DNA of 41,944 nt from CAYNST01 sp964546435 (GTDB lineage Bacteria; Pseudomonadota; Gammaproteobacteria; Pseudomonadales; Cellvibrionaceae), in NCBI GenBank assembly GCA_964546435.1, contig CAZJKJ010000027.1, positions 1 through 41,944 of the forward strand, in the 5' to 3' direction. The position numbers were made by a program, and so were the translations under genes. Under the pieces are notes generated by a model. That model saw only the letters and a list, made by a program, of their open reading frames with translations. It made no database searches and was not told the origin of the DNA. Positions within the stretch are counted from its first letter, which is position 1, and each line of letters opens with the position of its first letter. Of this stretch, positions 25,934-34,747 are shown one piece after another.

Positions 25934-27031
25934 ATGTCGTATCGAAACGGTAACAATCCGCTAATCCCGGAAAATCCAGTTCTGGTCTATCCTTCATTGG
26001 CTGCAACCATTGGTCTGGAAGAGTCCGTTATGCTGTCCGTTCTCACGGGATACGCGCGCCAAGGCGCCGGGGTTAACAGCCACGGCCACGCGTGGTATCT
26101 CCTCGACAGTGCCCAGGCGCAACGGCTCATGCCCTTCTGGCGCCCCCTCGACATCCAGCGTGTTTCCACCAGTCTGCGTGAGCAGGGTTTGCTTCTGCTG
26201 GCGTCTGCACCCTATTCCCAAAGCCTGCAGCTGAAATTCGCGATTAACGAACGTGTGCAGGATTCCGCCCGGGCGCCTGCGCCGGCGAGTACGCACTATG
26301 CAGCGGCCGCCAGCAAAAACCTGATCGCCCCCGGCTGGCAACCCGACCGGGAAACCCTTGCCCGCCTGGCGCAACAGAGCGTGCCGGCCGAGTTCGCTCA
26401 GGCGACGGTTCCGGAATTTGTCAATTATTGGCGCGAAAGGGGCGAACCTGCCTACAGTTGGGGCACCAAATTCATGCAGCATGTTCTGCGACTGTGGCGC
26501 GAACATGAAGCCCAACAGAACGCTCGCAGCCGCGATGCGCTCATGCCGAAGAACTGGAAACCCAGTATCGAAGCCATGGAAATCCTCACCATCCACGCCG
26601 GTATCAGCCGCTCCTTCATTGAAGACGCGATTCCTGAATTCGAACTGTACTGGCGCGAAAGGGGTGAAAAATCAGATAACTGGAACAAAAAATTTCGGGA
26701 TCATGTGCAACGTCAATGGCTGCGCTACCAGTCCGCGCTGGAGCATGATCCCCAGCCAAAACGCATACCGGATAACTGGCGCCCGTCGCCGGATGTTTTT
26801 GAAGTCCTGCAACTGGCCAATATTGACCTCGCCTTTGCACGTTCCTTGCTACCTGAATTTGTCATCTATTGGCGAGATAGTAATCAGGTGCATACTTCTT
26901 GGAACACCAAGTTCCTCCAATTTGTCAAACACAGGTGGGCGCAGCGAAGTGCCGTGCCGCACCCATCTCAAAAATCAACCAGGGAGCTAAGTCTTGTCGA
27001 ACAACTCACCGACCGTAGCTGGGCATTGTAA
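25934..27031 (+). CDS. primosomal DnaT-like protein with three ssDNA-binding domains
   Basis: A 365-residue soluble protein. An N-terminal winged-helix-like region (about 15-105, ending VSTSLREQGLLLL) precedes three tandem copies of the DnaT-type domain: W135-W188, W208-W262 and W282-W335. Each follows the pattern W.P......L......F....PEF..YW......W..KF..hV...W. E. coli DnaT has one such domain; it binds single-stranded DNA and helps load DnaB through PriA/PriB/DnaC. Three copies suggest stronger or multivalent DNA binding. The gene overlaps by 38 bases a lambda-P-like gene, so the two probably act together in helicase loading (inference). The ATG at 25934 is chosen over a TTG at 25910. Confidence 0.85.
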   Translation: MSYRNGNNPLIPENPVLVYPSLAATIGLEESVMLSVLTGYARQGAGVNSHGHAWYLLDSAQAQRLMPFWRPLDIQRVSTSLREQGLLLLASAPYSQSLQLKFAINERVQDSARAPAPASTHYAAAASKNLIAPGWQPDRETLARLAQQSVPAEFAQATVPEFVNYWRERGEPAYSWGTKFMQHVLRLWREHEAQQNARSRDALMPKNWKPSIEAMEILTIHAGISRSFIEDAIPEFELYWRERGEKSDNWNKKFRDHVQRQWLRYQSALEHDPQPKRIPDNWRPSPDVFEVLQLANIDLAFARSLLPEFVIYWRDSNQVHTSWNTKFLQFVKHRWAQRSAVPHPSQKSTRELSLVEQLTDRSWAL

Positions 27032-27611
27032 GAGCCCGGATACACGAAAGCTGGAAATGGTCGACGCCATCAATCAGGTGTTTACCCTGTTCCGGCTGAA
27101 TTATCACAATCAGTACCTGAAAGCGTTTGGCAACACGCTTGAACTGAACGAGGTCAAGCGGCTCTGGCTCGAGATGCTGCACCGCTTTGATGCCCGCACC
27201 ATATTGAGTGCTGCAAAGACCGTGATCGAGACCTCAGAGTTCTTGCCCACCTTGCACACCATGATTCATTACTGCGAGCGGGCTTCAAGCCGCTTCAATA
27301 TGCCCGATGCCCACAGCGCCTATCGGGAAGCTTGCCGGGCACCGTCACCCAAAGCGTCATATCAATGGTCTCATCCGGCAATTTATTACGCCGGCAAGGC
27401 ATGTGACTGGCATTTCCTCCAGTCCAGTTCGGAGCATGTCGCCTTCCCGATTTTTCGGGAGAAGTGGGAAGATATCTGCGCGGATATCCGCAACGGGAAG
27501 GAATTCAAACAACCGCAGGCGCCCAGTCTGGAGGAAATTCCCGCCGCTCCCCTGGATCGGCAAACCAATCAGGAGCGACTGAAGACACTGAAGGATTCTT
27601 TGAATCTTTGA
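26994..27611 (+). CDS. phage lambda P-like replication protein, helicase-loader candidate
   Basis: A 205-residue protein whose layout follows lambda P: an early INQVF....Y segment, NEVKRLW (lambda: NEIRRQW), then EFLPTL...YCERA (lambda: PFLPSPGQFVAWCREEA), and a later Y.W.....Y.A....W segment. Lambda P takes over host DnaB and delivers it to an origin. A gene this close to lambda P in a housekeeping region and without phage neighbours suggests a domesticated loader. The start is TTG at 26994, with AGGGAG 7 bases upstream, inside the end of the DnaT-like gene, so translation is probably coupled. Similarity was judged from memory of the lambda sequence; a profile search is needed to confirm it. 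Confidence 0.75.
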   Translation: MSNNSPTVAGHCKSPDTRKLEMVDAINQVFTLFRLNYHNQYLKAFGNTLELNEVKRLWLEMLHRFDARTILSAAKTVIETSEFLPTLHTMIHYCERASSRFNMPDAHSAYREACRAPSPKASYQWSHPAIYYAGKACDWHFLQSSSEHVAFPIFREKWEDICADIRNGKEFKQPQAPSLEEIPAAPLDRQTNQERLKTLKDSLNL

Positions 27612-27629
27612 GTTGTTAAATGGTTGAAT

Positions 27630-27648
27630 CGGGGGTCTCTTGCCCCCG
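27630..27648 (+). terminator. GC hairpin after the P-like gene
   Basis: CGGGGG (27630-27635) and CCCCCG (27643-27648) with a 7-base loop, 18 bases after the stop codon. No T run follows, so it is only a possible terminator. Confidence 0.35.
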
Positions 27649-27690
27649 CGAACAAACAGTGCGTGGGTACTTCCCGCGCGCAACGGCAGA

Positions 27691-27960
27691 TCAGGAGAAG
27701 GTTAACCCGAGACCTTCGCGGGCCACTCGTACCACTCGCACCGGTAGGGCATCCGGGAAATCGTCCGGAGTTTCCAGACAGGCCTGCAATTCATCCCCGA
27801 TGTGAAAAGTTTGCAAAAGCAGTTCATCGCTGCCCATGGGGGCGTGAACGAAAAACCCGGACGAACTGACATCCTGAGTCACGACTTCAAACTCGCCAAT
27901 CCGTTGATCTACCAGCGTCAAGCTGCGTTGTACGGACGTGCGTTCGTGTTTGCGGAACAT
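27691..27960 (-). CDS. small PilZ domain protein
   Basis: An 89-residue PilZ-like domain with a basic N-terminus (RKHERTSVQRS) in the place of RxxxR, followed by DVSSSGFFV, which fits the D/NxSxxG motif. Binding of cyclic di-GMP is plausible but less certain than for the other PilZ protein, since the arginine motif is loose. A strong AAGGAGGC ribosome site stands 3 bases before the ATG. It converges on the P-like gene and has no obvious partner downstream. Confidence 0.75.
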   Translation of the reverse strand: MFRKHERTSVQRSLTLVDQRIGEFEVVTQDVSSSGFFVHAPMGSDELLLQTFHIGDELQACLETPDDFPDALPVRVVRVAREGLGLTFS

Positions 27961-28356
27961 AAAGCCTCCTTAATTGGGCAAGGGGAACACTGCTTTACCA
28001 AACCTGTTTCAGGTAATTGAGCATAGGTTCAGCAATAGCCGAGCCACATCCTCTGGCCTGCTGACGCGCGGTCAACAAACCCGCGGCATCCCTCTGGTTC
28101 TCTTCCAGAAGGGCAGTATTCCCGATGGCTGCTGCCGCTGGCAAAAAGCCGGTCCGGCAGAAATCGGCGCGATCCTAAAGATTCCCGCCCCCCATCACCA
28201 TCACTCCGTTGTATTACGCGCCACCGATCTTCCAGGAGGCGATTCCGCGCACAGCCACTTTGGGATATTTTCCCAAGAGTGACCATTTGCGGCGGCGTTT
28301 TCAGTGCAGTCTTCTCCGTCGCCCTAGCGCCAATTGATCATTTTACGCTCACTCGG
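27961..28356. other. 396-bp intergenic stretch without a convincing gene
   Basis: This region lies between the PilZ gene start and the parC stop on the minus strand. Short open frames exist on both strands (e.g. 28029-28286 minus, 85 residues), but none has a good ribosome site or recognisable residues. It should contain the PilZ promoter; no clear boxes, RNA gene or parC terminator are seen. Confidence 0.5.
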
Positions 28357-30600
28357 TTATTCGACGTCTACCCTGTCCACTTTCTGAAATCCGCGCGGCA
28401 GTTTGTGGCCCCGGCGACCACGTTCACCGAGATAATGCTGCATATCCTTGAGCTTCAGGGCCAAGTGGCGTTTGCCCGACCAGATCCTGATCGTGTTCCG
28501 GGAATTAATGAGAGCCAGTGCCGCCACGAACTCGTCGCGGGCCTGCACCCGGGCGCTGGCGATCCCGATTATCTTGTTGCCTTTGCCGCGACTGAGGACG
28601 GGTAGCTCTGACAAAGGGAACACCAGCATCCGGCCATCATTGGCGACGGCCACCACGTGCAGCGGTTCCTCTGACATTACCGGAACCGGCGGCAGCACCC
28701 GGGCACCTGCAGGCACGGAAAGCAGGGTTTTGCCGGCGCGGTTGCGGGTGGACATGTCCGCCAGAGTGGCCACAAATCCATAGCCGGCATCGGAGGCGAG
28801 CAACACCTGCTGGCGGTCATCCCCCATCAGGAGTCCGGCGAAGGTCGCCCCGCTGGGCGGATTGAGACGGCTGGACACCGGTTCCCCCTGTCCCCGTGCC
28901 GAAGGCAACTGATGGGCGGCCACGGCATAGCTTCTGCCGGTGGAATCCAGCAGGTAAGCAAATTGATTGCTTTTGCCTCTTGCCGCAAAGCTGAACTGGT
29001 CTCCTGCCTTGTAACTGAGGGCGACCGGGTCCACATCGTGGCCTTTGGCAGCCCGGATCCAGCCTTTTTCAGACAGCACCACGGTCACCGGGTCACTGGC
29101 CAGAAGTTCGGTTTCGCTGAATGCCTGGGCTTCAGCCCGTTCCACCAGCGGGCTGCGGCGCTCGTCACCAAACTCGTCAGCTGCCGCCAGTAATTCCTTT
29201 TTCACCAGATTTTTAAGCTTGCGCTCGGAGGCCAGAATAGCCTCCAGATCACGCTTTTCCCTGGCCAGTTTGGCCTGTTCGTCCCGGATCTTCATTTCCT
29301 CCAGGCGCGCCAGCTGACGCAGACGGGTGTCGAGGATGTAATTTGCCTGGTCTTCGCTGAGCTTGAAGCGGCGAATCAACTCTTCTTTGGGATGCTCCTC
29401 GGTGCGGATGACATGAATGACTTCATCGAGATTGAGGTAGGCAGTCAACATGCCGTCCAGCAGGTGCAGCCGTCGATCAACCCACTCGAGGCGGTGCTGA
29501 AGGCGGCGACGGACAGTTTCAAGCCGAAATACCAGCCATTCGGCCAGCAACTCCCGCAGCGATTTCACGCCGGGGCGTCCGTCATTGCCGATCAGGTTGA
29601 GATTGACCCGATAGGTGCGTTCGAGATCCGTGGTCGCGAACAGATGGTTCATCACGCCTTCCAGTTCGACGCGGTTGGAACGGGGCACAATAATCAGCCG
29701 GGTCGGGCTTTCGTGGTCCGATTCGTCCCGCAGATCGGCCACCATGGGCAATTTTTTCGCCTGCATCTGGGCGGCGATCTGCTCCAGTATCTTGGCACCG
29801 CTCACCTGATGGGGCAGTGCCGTCACCACGATGGCGCCATCTTCGGTGACCCAGCGGGCCCGCATGCGCAGGCTGCCACGTCCGGTCGCATACATCCTGA
29901 GTAGATCGGCGCGGGGCGTAATCAGCTCCGCATCGGTGGGCATGTCCGGGCCGAGAATGTGTTCACACAGCTCTTCGGTCGTGGCCTGCGGGTTTTCCAG
30001 CAGCAGCACGGTGGCGTTGACGACTTCGCGCAGATTGTGAGGCGGGATATCCGTGGCCATTCCCACGGCGATACCGGTGGTTCCGTTCAGCAGCACCGCC
30101 GGCACCCGCGCCGGCAGCACTTTGGGCTCGTCGAGGGTACCGTCGAAATTCGATTGCCACTCTACCGTGCCCTGAGACAACTCGCTGAGCAGCACATCGG
30201 CAAAACCGGTCAGTTTGGCTTCGGTATACCGCATGGCGGCGAAGGATTTCGGGTCGTCCTGGGAACCCCAGTTACCCTGCCCGTCCACCAGCGGATACCG
30301 GAAGGAAAACGGCTGCGCCATAAGCACCATGGCTTCGTAGGCAGCGGAATCGCCGTGGGGGTGGAATTTGCCGATTACATCGCCGACGGTTCGCGCTGAT
30401 TTCTTGTACTTGGCGCCGGCTTTCAGGCCGAGCTCGCTCATCGCGTAGATGATGCGCCGCTGAACCGGCTTCAGTCCGTCGCCCACATGGGGAAGTGCGC
30501 GGTCGAGGATGACGTACATCGAATAGTCGAGGTAGGCTTTTTCGGTGAAAACTCTCAGGGGAATAGACTCGTCCGCAGACGGTGCAGCAATATCAGTCAT
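28357..30600 (-). CDS. parC: DNA topoisomerase IV subunit A
   Basis: A 747-residue type II topoisomerase subunit that unlinks daughter chromosomes. The catalytic tyrosine is Y125 (AAMRYTEAKL). The quinolone-determining residues equivalent to E. coli S80 and E84 are S85 and E89 (HGDSAAYEA), both the sensitive form. The C-terminal beta-pinwheel is present. The ATG at 30600 is used because the product then starts like other ParC proteins; the frame extends to 30666 but would overlap the upstream gene. It lies 19 bases downstream of the AsmA-like gene. parE is not in the window. Confidence 0.95.
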   Translation of the reverse strand: MTDIAAPSADESIPLRVFTEKAYLDYSMYVILDRALPHVGDGLKPVQRRIIYAMSELGLKAGAKYKKSARTVGDVIGKFHPHGDSAAYEAMVLMAQPFSFRYPLVDGQGNWGSQDDPKSFAAMRYTEAKLTGFADVLLSELSQGTVEWQSNFDGTLDEPKVLPARVPAVLLNGTTGIAVGMATDIPPHNLREVVNATVLLLENPQATTEELCEHILGPDMPTDAELITPRADLLRMYATGRGSLRMRARWVTEDGAIVVTALPHQVSGAKILEQIAAQMQAKKLPMVADLRDESDHESPTRLIIVPRSNRVELEGVMNHLFATTDLERTYRVNLNLIGNDGRPGVKSLRELLAEWLVFRLETVRRRLQHRLEWVDRRLHLLDGMLTAYLNLDEVIHVIRTEEHPKEELIRRFKLSEDQANYILDTRLRQLARLEEMKIRDEQAKLAREKRDLEAILASERKLKNLVKKELLAAADEFGDERRSPLVERAEAQAFSETELLASDPVTVVLSEKGWIRAAKGHDVDPVALSYKAGDQFSFAARGKSNQFAYLLDSTGRSYAVAAHQLPSARGQGEPVSSRLNPPSGATFAGLLMGDDRQQVLLASDAGYGFVATLADMSTRNRAGKTLLSVPAGARVLPPVPVMSEEPLHVVAVANDGRMLVFPLSELPVLSRGKGNKIIGIASARVQARDEFVAALALINSRNTIRIWSGKRHLALKLKDMQHYLGERGRRGHKLPRGFQKVDRVDVE

Positions 30601-30619
30601 AAAGAAACTTAAAAAATGA

Positions 30620-32149
30620 TCAAGGGTTTGGGGAGGATTGCGCAGTCGGTGGCGCAGGTGTATCAAGCTGCCGAAGTTGTGCGGGCATCAGTGTGCCGAA
30701 AAAATGTTTAAAGGTGGTGGTCTCGGCATCCAGCCGGCCATTGTATGCCAGATTCATCCGGACGCTCTGGTTGTGATCGCTGGCGACATCAAAAGAAGCC
30801 TGAAGCGCGCGTCCCTTGTCCCGGGCGGTGTCCATCTTCAGGCCGGTGATCTGCCAGCGTGACTCAACTTCAAGCACACCGTTCTCGGCCGAGAGCACGG
30901 TTGCCGTGTCCAGCACCGCTTCCTGAACCCGCGCGCCGACCTCGCTATCCGAGTACGCCGAAATGCCGGAAACATTGACGTCCTGCATATTCACGTTGAG
31001 GTTGAATTTCTGCGGCTCCGCACTGAAAAACACCACCCCGTCAACGGCGACCGAACCTTTATCGCCATGCCTGGCCTTCAGGCTGACCGGTGTCGACACG
31101 GCTGGCGCCGCCGTACCGATTTTTCCCGCTTCCAACTGAATGTGTGAAAAATTGGCCAGGGCAGTGGGCGTGACCGATTTGTCATACCAGGCGAGGGCGC
31201 CCCCATTGAGACGCAGGGATTCGACGCTGACTTCCACCTCATCCCAGCGCTCTGCCAGTTCTTCAATTTCAGGAAACCACTGTCGCATCCGCTGGGGCAG
31301 CATGAGCTTGCCCTCGGCGCCCCGGTGCAGTGACTGCCGCACACTTTCACCCACCACATCACCCAGCCGCAATGCCGGTGTGTCACCTCCGGTGTATTCG
31401 AACTGGCTGAACGTCAGACCACCAATCTGGGTCTGGAACGGCGTATCCAGCTGTTCACCCATGAATGCCGACTCGACCATATGGAGATTGCTGAACGTGA
31501 CCTTTTTCAGATTGAAATGGTCGCGGGACAGAGTGCCCTCTGCAATATTCAAATCACCGAGAAAAAATATGGCGTTGCCGCTGGTCTGGTCCCGCAAAAA
31601 GCCCTTGCTGATCGTGGCGGGCAGTTTATGCCGCAATACCCAGCGACCGTCTTCGGTCTTCCAGGTAGCGCGGCCAAGCGCTGCCTTTTCTGCATACAGG
31701 CATTGCTGCTGTGTGGTGCGGCAAATTTCCAGATTGGTGAACTGCGCGTGCCGCACCTGGTGGACCCAGGGGGAACGCTCGGCAAACAGGGCGTTATCGA
31801 GACGGTCGGGCAACAACACCGACCGCACCTCTGCCACCAGATTGAGATCGGCATGGAGATCCTCGACCTTCAGTTCCGACAATTGCAGCTGCTTGCGGAA
31901 CAGCGCCAGCAGATGCAAATCCGCCTCTGCATTCAGTACAGTGATTTTTTCCTGTCGCTCGTTGGAAATCTCCACCCCGGCGATGACTGCCTGACCAAAA
32001 ATATAATCGAGACTCACCTTTTTGATGACGACATCCAGCCCGGCTTCCTCCAGAGATTTCTGAATGTGCCACTTCAGGGCAATGGGGCTTAGGCTGAGAA
32101 TGACCCCCAGCAGAATGACCAGCGTTAACAGCGTTTTAATCAGGCGCAT
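30620..32149 (-). CDS. AsmA-like inner-membrane-anchored protein (DUF748-like)
   Basis: A 509-residue protein with one N-terminal membrane segment (about residues 6-25) and a long periplasmic region. That region consists of beta-rich stretches (LDVVIKKVSLDYIFGQAVIAGVEISN... and later repeats of similar pattern) typical of AsmA/DUF748 proteins, a group linked to envelope lipid transport or outer-membrane homeostasis. Its own role is unknown. ATG at 32149 is chosen since it begins the membrane signal; the frame is open to 32245. The N-terminal MRLIK is shared with the lipoprotein encoded just upstream, and parC follows after 19 bases. Confidence 0.7.
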   Translation of the reverse strand: MRLIKTLLTLVILLGVILSLSPIALKWHIQKSLEEAGLDVVIKKVSLDYIFGQAVIAGVEISNERQEKITVLNAEADLHLLALFRKQLQLSELKVEDLHADLNLVAEVRSVLLPDRLDNALFAERSPWVHQVRHAQFTNLEICRTTQQQCLYAEKAALGRATWKTEDGRWVLRHKLPATISKGFLRDQTSGNAIFFLGDLNIAEGTLSRDHFNLKKVTFSNLHMVESAFMGEQLDTPFQTQIGGLTFSQFEYTGGDTPALRLGDVVGESVRQSLHRGAEGKLMLPQRMRQWFPEIEELAERWDEVEVSVESLRLNGGALAWYDKSVTPTALANFSHIQLEAGKIGTAAPAVSTPVSLKARHGDKGSVAVDGVVFFSAEPQKFNLNVNMQDVNVSGISAYSDSEVGARVQEAVLDTATVLSAENGVLEVESRWQITGLKMDTARDKGRALQASFDVASDHNQSVRMNLAYNGRLDAETTTFKHFFGTLMPAQLRQLDTPAPPTAQSSPNP

Positions 32150-32329
32150 AAAAGTCTCATCCTTCGGCTGGCGGCACCAGTGATCAAGTGACCGTATACG
32201 GGTAGCACGGGCACCAGATACTGAAATAACGCGTGAACGGCGCACATGTTACGTCGCGACGATCCGGCTCACGCTGGCCGCTGACGGCTGCGGCACTGGT
32301 TAAACGGCTTCTGGTTGTTGATTATTGCG

Positions 32330-32827
32330 TTATTGAACCGTGCGTGGTGCTGCTGAAGATCGGGATTCCACGGACAGTGGGATAGCGCCGCTTTCGCGAA
32401 TGGTCAACCGGCGGGCGAAACCCTCGACGTCGATCGTCGCCTTGAGATTATAGTCAATGGGCTTCTCGACGTTATTTCTCAGAAAATCATTGACGAAGCG
32501 CAGTGCGCTGATCAGGTTGGTGCCCGCTTCCAGGGTCAGGGGCGTCTCGGTGTATGGCGCCAGGCGACCCACGGATGCGCTGACACCGTCCACCACTTCA
32601 ATACCATTCAGGGCGAGACTGTAACTGAGACCGCGCACGGGAAGAGATACCGGATTGGGATTGGTCACATTCAGACCGATACGGAACCGTTGTGAAAGTC
32701 CTTCACTGGGTAGCATGTTCACCGATACCAGCTTTATCTTGGGTGCCTGCAGACCCACGCCCAGATTTGCACAGGACAGCATCAGCCCGCACGCGATGAT
32801 CATCGCCAGCGCTTTTATCAGTCTCAT
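32330..32827 (-). CDS. LEA14/WHy-domain lipoprotein
   Basis: A 165-residue lipoprotein. The signal peptide ends in LMLSC with the acceptor at C19, and a single LEA type 2 (WHy) beta-sandwich follows, recognised from RIGLNVTNPNPVSLPVRGLSYSL and L.AGTNL. Bacterial members are periplasmic or outer-membrane-anchored; their function is poorly known. ATG at 32827 has GGGGA seven bases upstream. The 180 bases between it and the AsmA-like gene hold nothing recognised. Ala after the acceptor Cys suggests outer-membrane sorting. Confidence 0.85.
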   Translation of the reverse strand: MRLIKALAMIIACGLMLSCANLGVGLQAPKIKLVSVNMLPSEGLSQRFRIGLNVTNPNPVSLPVRGLSYSLALNGIEVVDGVSASVGRLAPYTETPLTLEAGTNLISALRFVNDFLRNNVEKPIDYNLKATIDVEGFARRLTIRESGAIPLSVESRSSAAPRTVQ

Positions 32828-33122
32828 AAATATTCCCCGGTTATTGACTCGAAGCCGTTGCATGGCTCGCTGACAATCGGCCGCTGCACCGATACCCATG
32901 CCACGACGTTTCCACCGCATGGTAATTCATGCCGGTGCACCTGAACAGTCAGCGGCGGTGTTATAAATCAGTGCAAGTTTTCGGCGAAAATGAAATCCGG
33001 TGACGTTTTTCCACAGCTGCGACGGCGGGTGCGCTAGAATTTCGCCCGTTGCAGCTGGCCTGCGAGCTGCAGCACATTCATTGCAATGATTCCAATAACG
33101 AAATCCAAATGGATGGAAGCGC

Positions 33123-33971
33123 ATGAGCTCATCTCGAACACTCATCTATACGGATCTGGATGGCACGTTGCTGGATCACGACACTTATGAATGGCATGCG
33201 GCCGTTCCGGCGCTGGAACGCGCCCGGCAACTGGATGTCCCCATAGTGCCGTGCACCAGTAAAACCCTCGACGAGTGCCTGAATGTACAAAGACAGATAC
33301 CTTTGCCGGGGCCGGCGATATTTGAAAACGGCGCTGGGATTGCCTTGCCGAAAACGTTATTCCGACGGCCCCCGGACCATCTCGCAGAAGAAAGTGACAC
33401 CCATTGGATCTGTGCCTTTGGCCTGAGCTATGCGCATCTGCGCGACGCGGTCAGTCAGGTCAAACGCTACCGCCATTACCAGTTCACCAGTTTCGGGGAA
33501 ATGTCGGTTGCCGACGTACAGCGCCTGACCGGTCTGGAAGAATTCGAGGCCGGGCTCGCCCGGCAAAGACGTCACAGTGAGCCCTTGCTGTGGCAGGACA
33601 CCGAGGCGCGATACGACGAGTTTCAGCAGGATCTGGCCGAGCGGAATCTGACCGTGCGCCGGGGGGGACGCTTTGTCCACATCATGGGGGAGACAAGCAA
33701 GGGCGCCGCAGTCAACTGGGTGACGATGCTGTATGAGTTCAAATGGTCAACCCGACCGAGAATTATCGCGCTGGGTGACAGCGAAAATGATATCCCGATG
33801 CTCCAGGAAGCCGACACCGCTGTCGTTGTCCGCAATCGCGCTCGCGGCCCGCTGGCGTATACCCCGCGCGGCGCGCAGAACGTCTGCACCACCCATGAGT
33901 TTGGTCCGCTGGGCTGGAATAAGGCGGTGCTTCAGCTGTTGAATCCGGAACGAACATCACCGTCGATCTGA
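33123..33971 (+). CDS. mannosyl-3-phosphoglycerate phosphatase-like HAD hydrolase
   Basis: A 282-residue HAD phosphatase of the IIB/MPGP type. The nucleophile motif is DLDGT (D11, D13), with PCTSKT as motif II, a Lys in ETSKGAAVNW and the metal motif GDSENDIPML. The MpgP subgroup dephosphorylates mannosyl- or glucosyl-3-phosphoglycerate to give the compatible solutes mannosyl- or glucosylglycerate. No synthase gene is in the window, so the substrate is uncertain; E. coli YedP is a similar orphan. It is divergent from the LEA14-like gene, with about 150 bases upstream that carry a possible TAGAAT -10 (33035-33040). Confidence 0.85.
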   Translation: MSSSRTLIYTDLDGTLLDHDTYEWHAAVPALERARQLDVPIVPCTSKTLDECLNVQRQIPLPGPAIFENGAGIALPKTLFRRPPDHLAEESDTHWICAFGLSYAHLRDAVSQVKRYRHYQFTSFGEMSVADVQRLTGLEEFEAGLARQRRHSEPLLWQDTEARYDEFQQDLAERNLTVRRGGRFVHIMGETSKGAAVNWVTMLYEFKWSTRPRIIALGDSENDIPMLQEADTAVVVRNRARGPLAYTPRGAQNVCTTHEFGPLGWNKAVLQLLNPERTSPSI

Positions 33972-34073
33972 TCGAAACCTGCAACCGTGTGTCTGCCTGT
34001 CCGATAACCTGTATGGGCTGACTCTCAAAACCGCACCATCGCATCCTTGATCCCGATTTTTGGAACTGACCTT

Positions 34074-34730
34074 ATGAATCACCAACCCCCTGTCGTTATT
34101 GATCCCGCCTCGGAGGCAACTCACGCCATCATCTGGCTCCACGGCCTGGGCGCCGACGGTTTCGACTTTGTACCCATTGCCAGGGAGCTGGAATTTGCCC
34201 GCAAGGGTTCCACCCGGTTTGTATTTCCCCACGCCCTGCACATCCCCGTCACCATTAACAACGGTCACGTCATGCCCGCCTGGTTCGACATTGTGGAAAT
34301 CCGGATTGACCGCGAGGTGGATCACGAGCAGCTGGAGAAATCGAGCCGTTATATCCGCACGCTGATCGATGATCAGATCCGCCGGGGGGTACCCGCCGAG
34401 CACATTCTGCTGGCCGGATTTTCCCAGGGCGGCGCGGTCGCCATTGATGCTGCCCTCACCTTTGCGGAACCCCTGGCCGGCCTGCTGGTGCTGTCGAGCT
34501 ATTTCGCCACAGCCAAACGAATCAGCACCGCACCGGCCAACCGGAAGATTCCGGTCCTGATCCAGCACGGCACCGACGACCCCATAGTGCCCGCCTCCCT
34601 GGGCCAGATGAGCCATCAAATACTCACCGAACAGGGATACCCAGCGACCTATCAGACATTTCCAATGGGCCACAGCGTCAGCCCGTCGCAGATCTTCGCC
34701 ATCAGCCAATGGCTGGATCAGGTGTTATAA
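34074..34730 (+). CDS. alpha/beta hydrolase, carboxylesterase type
   Basis: A 218-residue cytoplasmic esterase of the phospholipase/carboxylesterase family. The triad is visible: S117 in GFSQGG, Asp in GTDDPIVP (168/169) and H200 in MGHSVSP. The oxyanion-hole segment WLHGLGADG is also present. It is very close in layout to Pseudomonas carboxylesterase II. The physiological substrate is unknown. ATG at 34074 has GGA nine bases upstream; a TTG at 34047 is less likely. It follows the HAD phosphatase after 102 bases and converges on the phosphorylase-kinase-like gene. Confidence 0.9.
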   Translation: MNHQPPVVIDPASEATHAIIWLHGLGADGFDFVPIARELEFARKGSTRFVFPHALHIPVTINNGHVMPAWFDIVEIRIDREVDHEQLEKSSRYIRTLIDDQIRRGVPAEHILLAGFSQGGAVAIDAALTFAEPLAGLLVLSSYFATAKRISTAPANRKIPVLIQHGTDDPIVPASLGQMSHQILTEQGYPATYQTFPMGHSVSPSQIFAISQWLDQVL

Positions 34731-34747
34731 AGTCGCCACTGGATCGA

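Noticed and set aside
28029..28286. 85-codon minus-strand frame between parC and the PilZ gene
   Set aside because: No recognisable motif and no good ribosome site; composition is like random GC-rich sequence.
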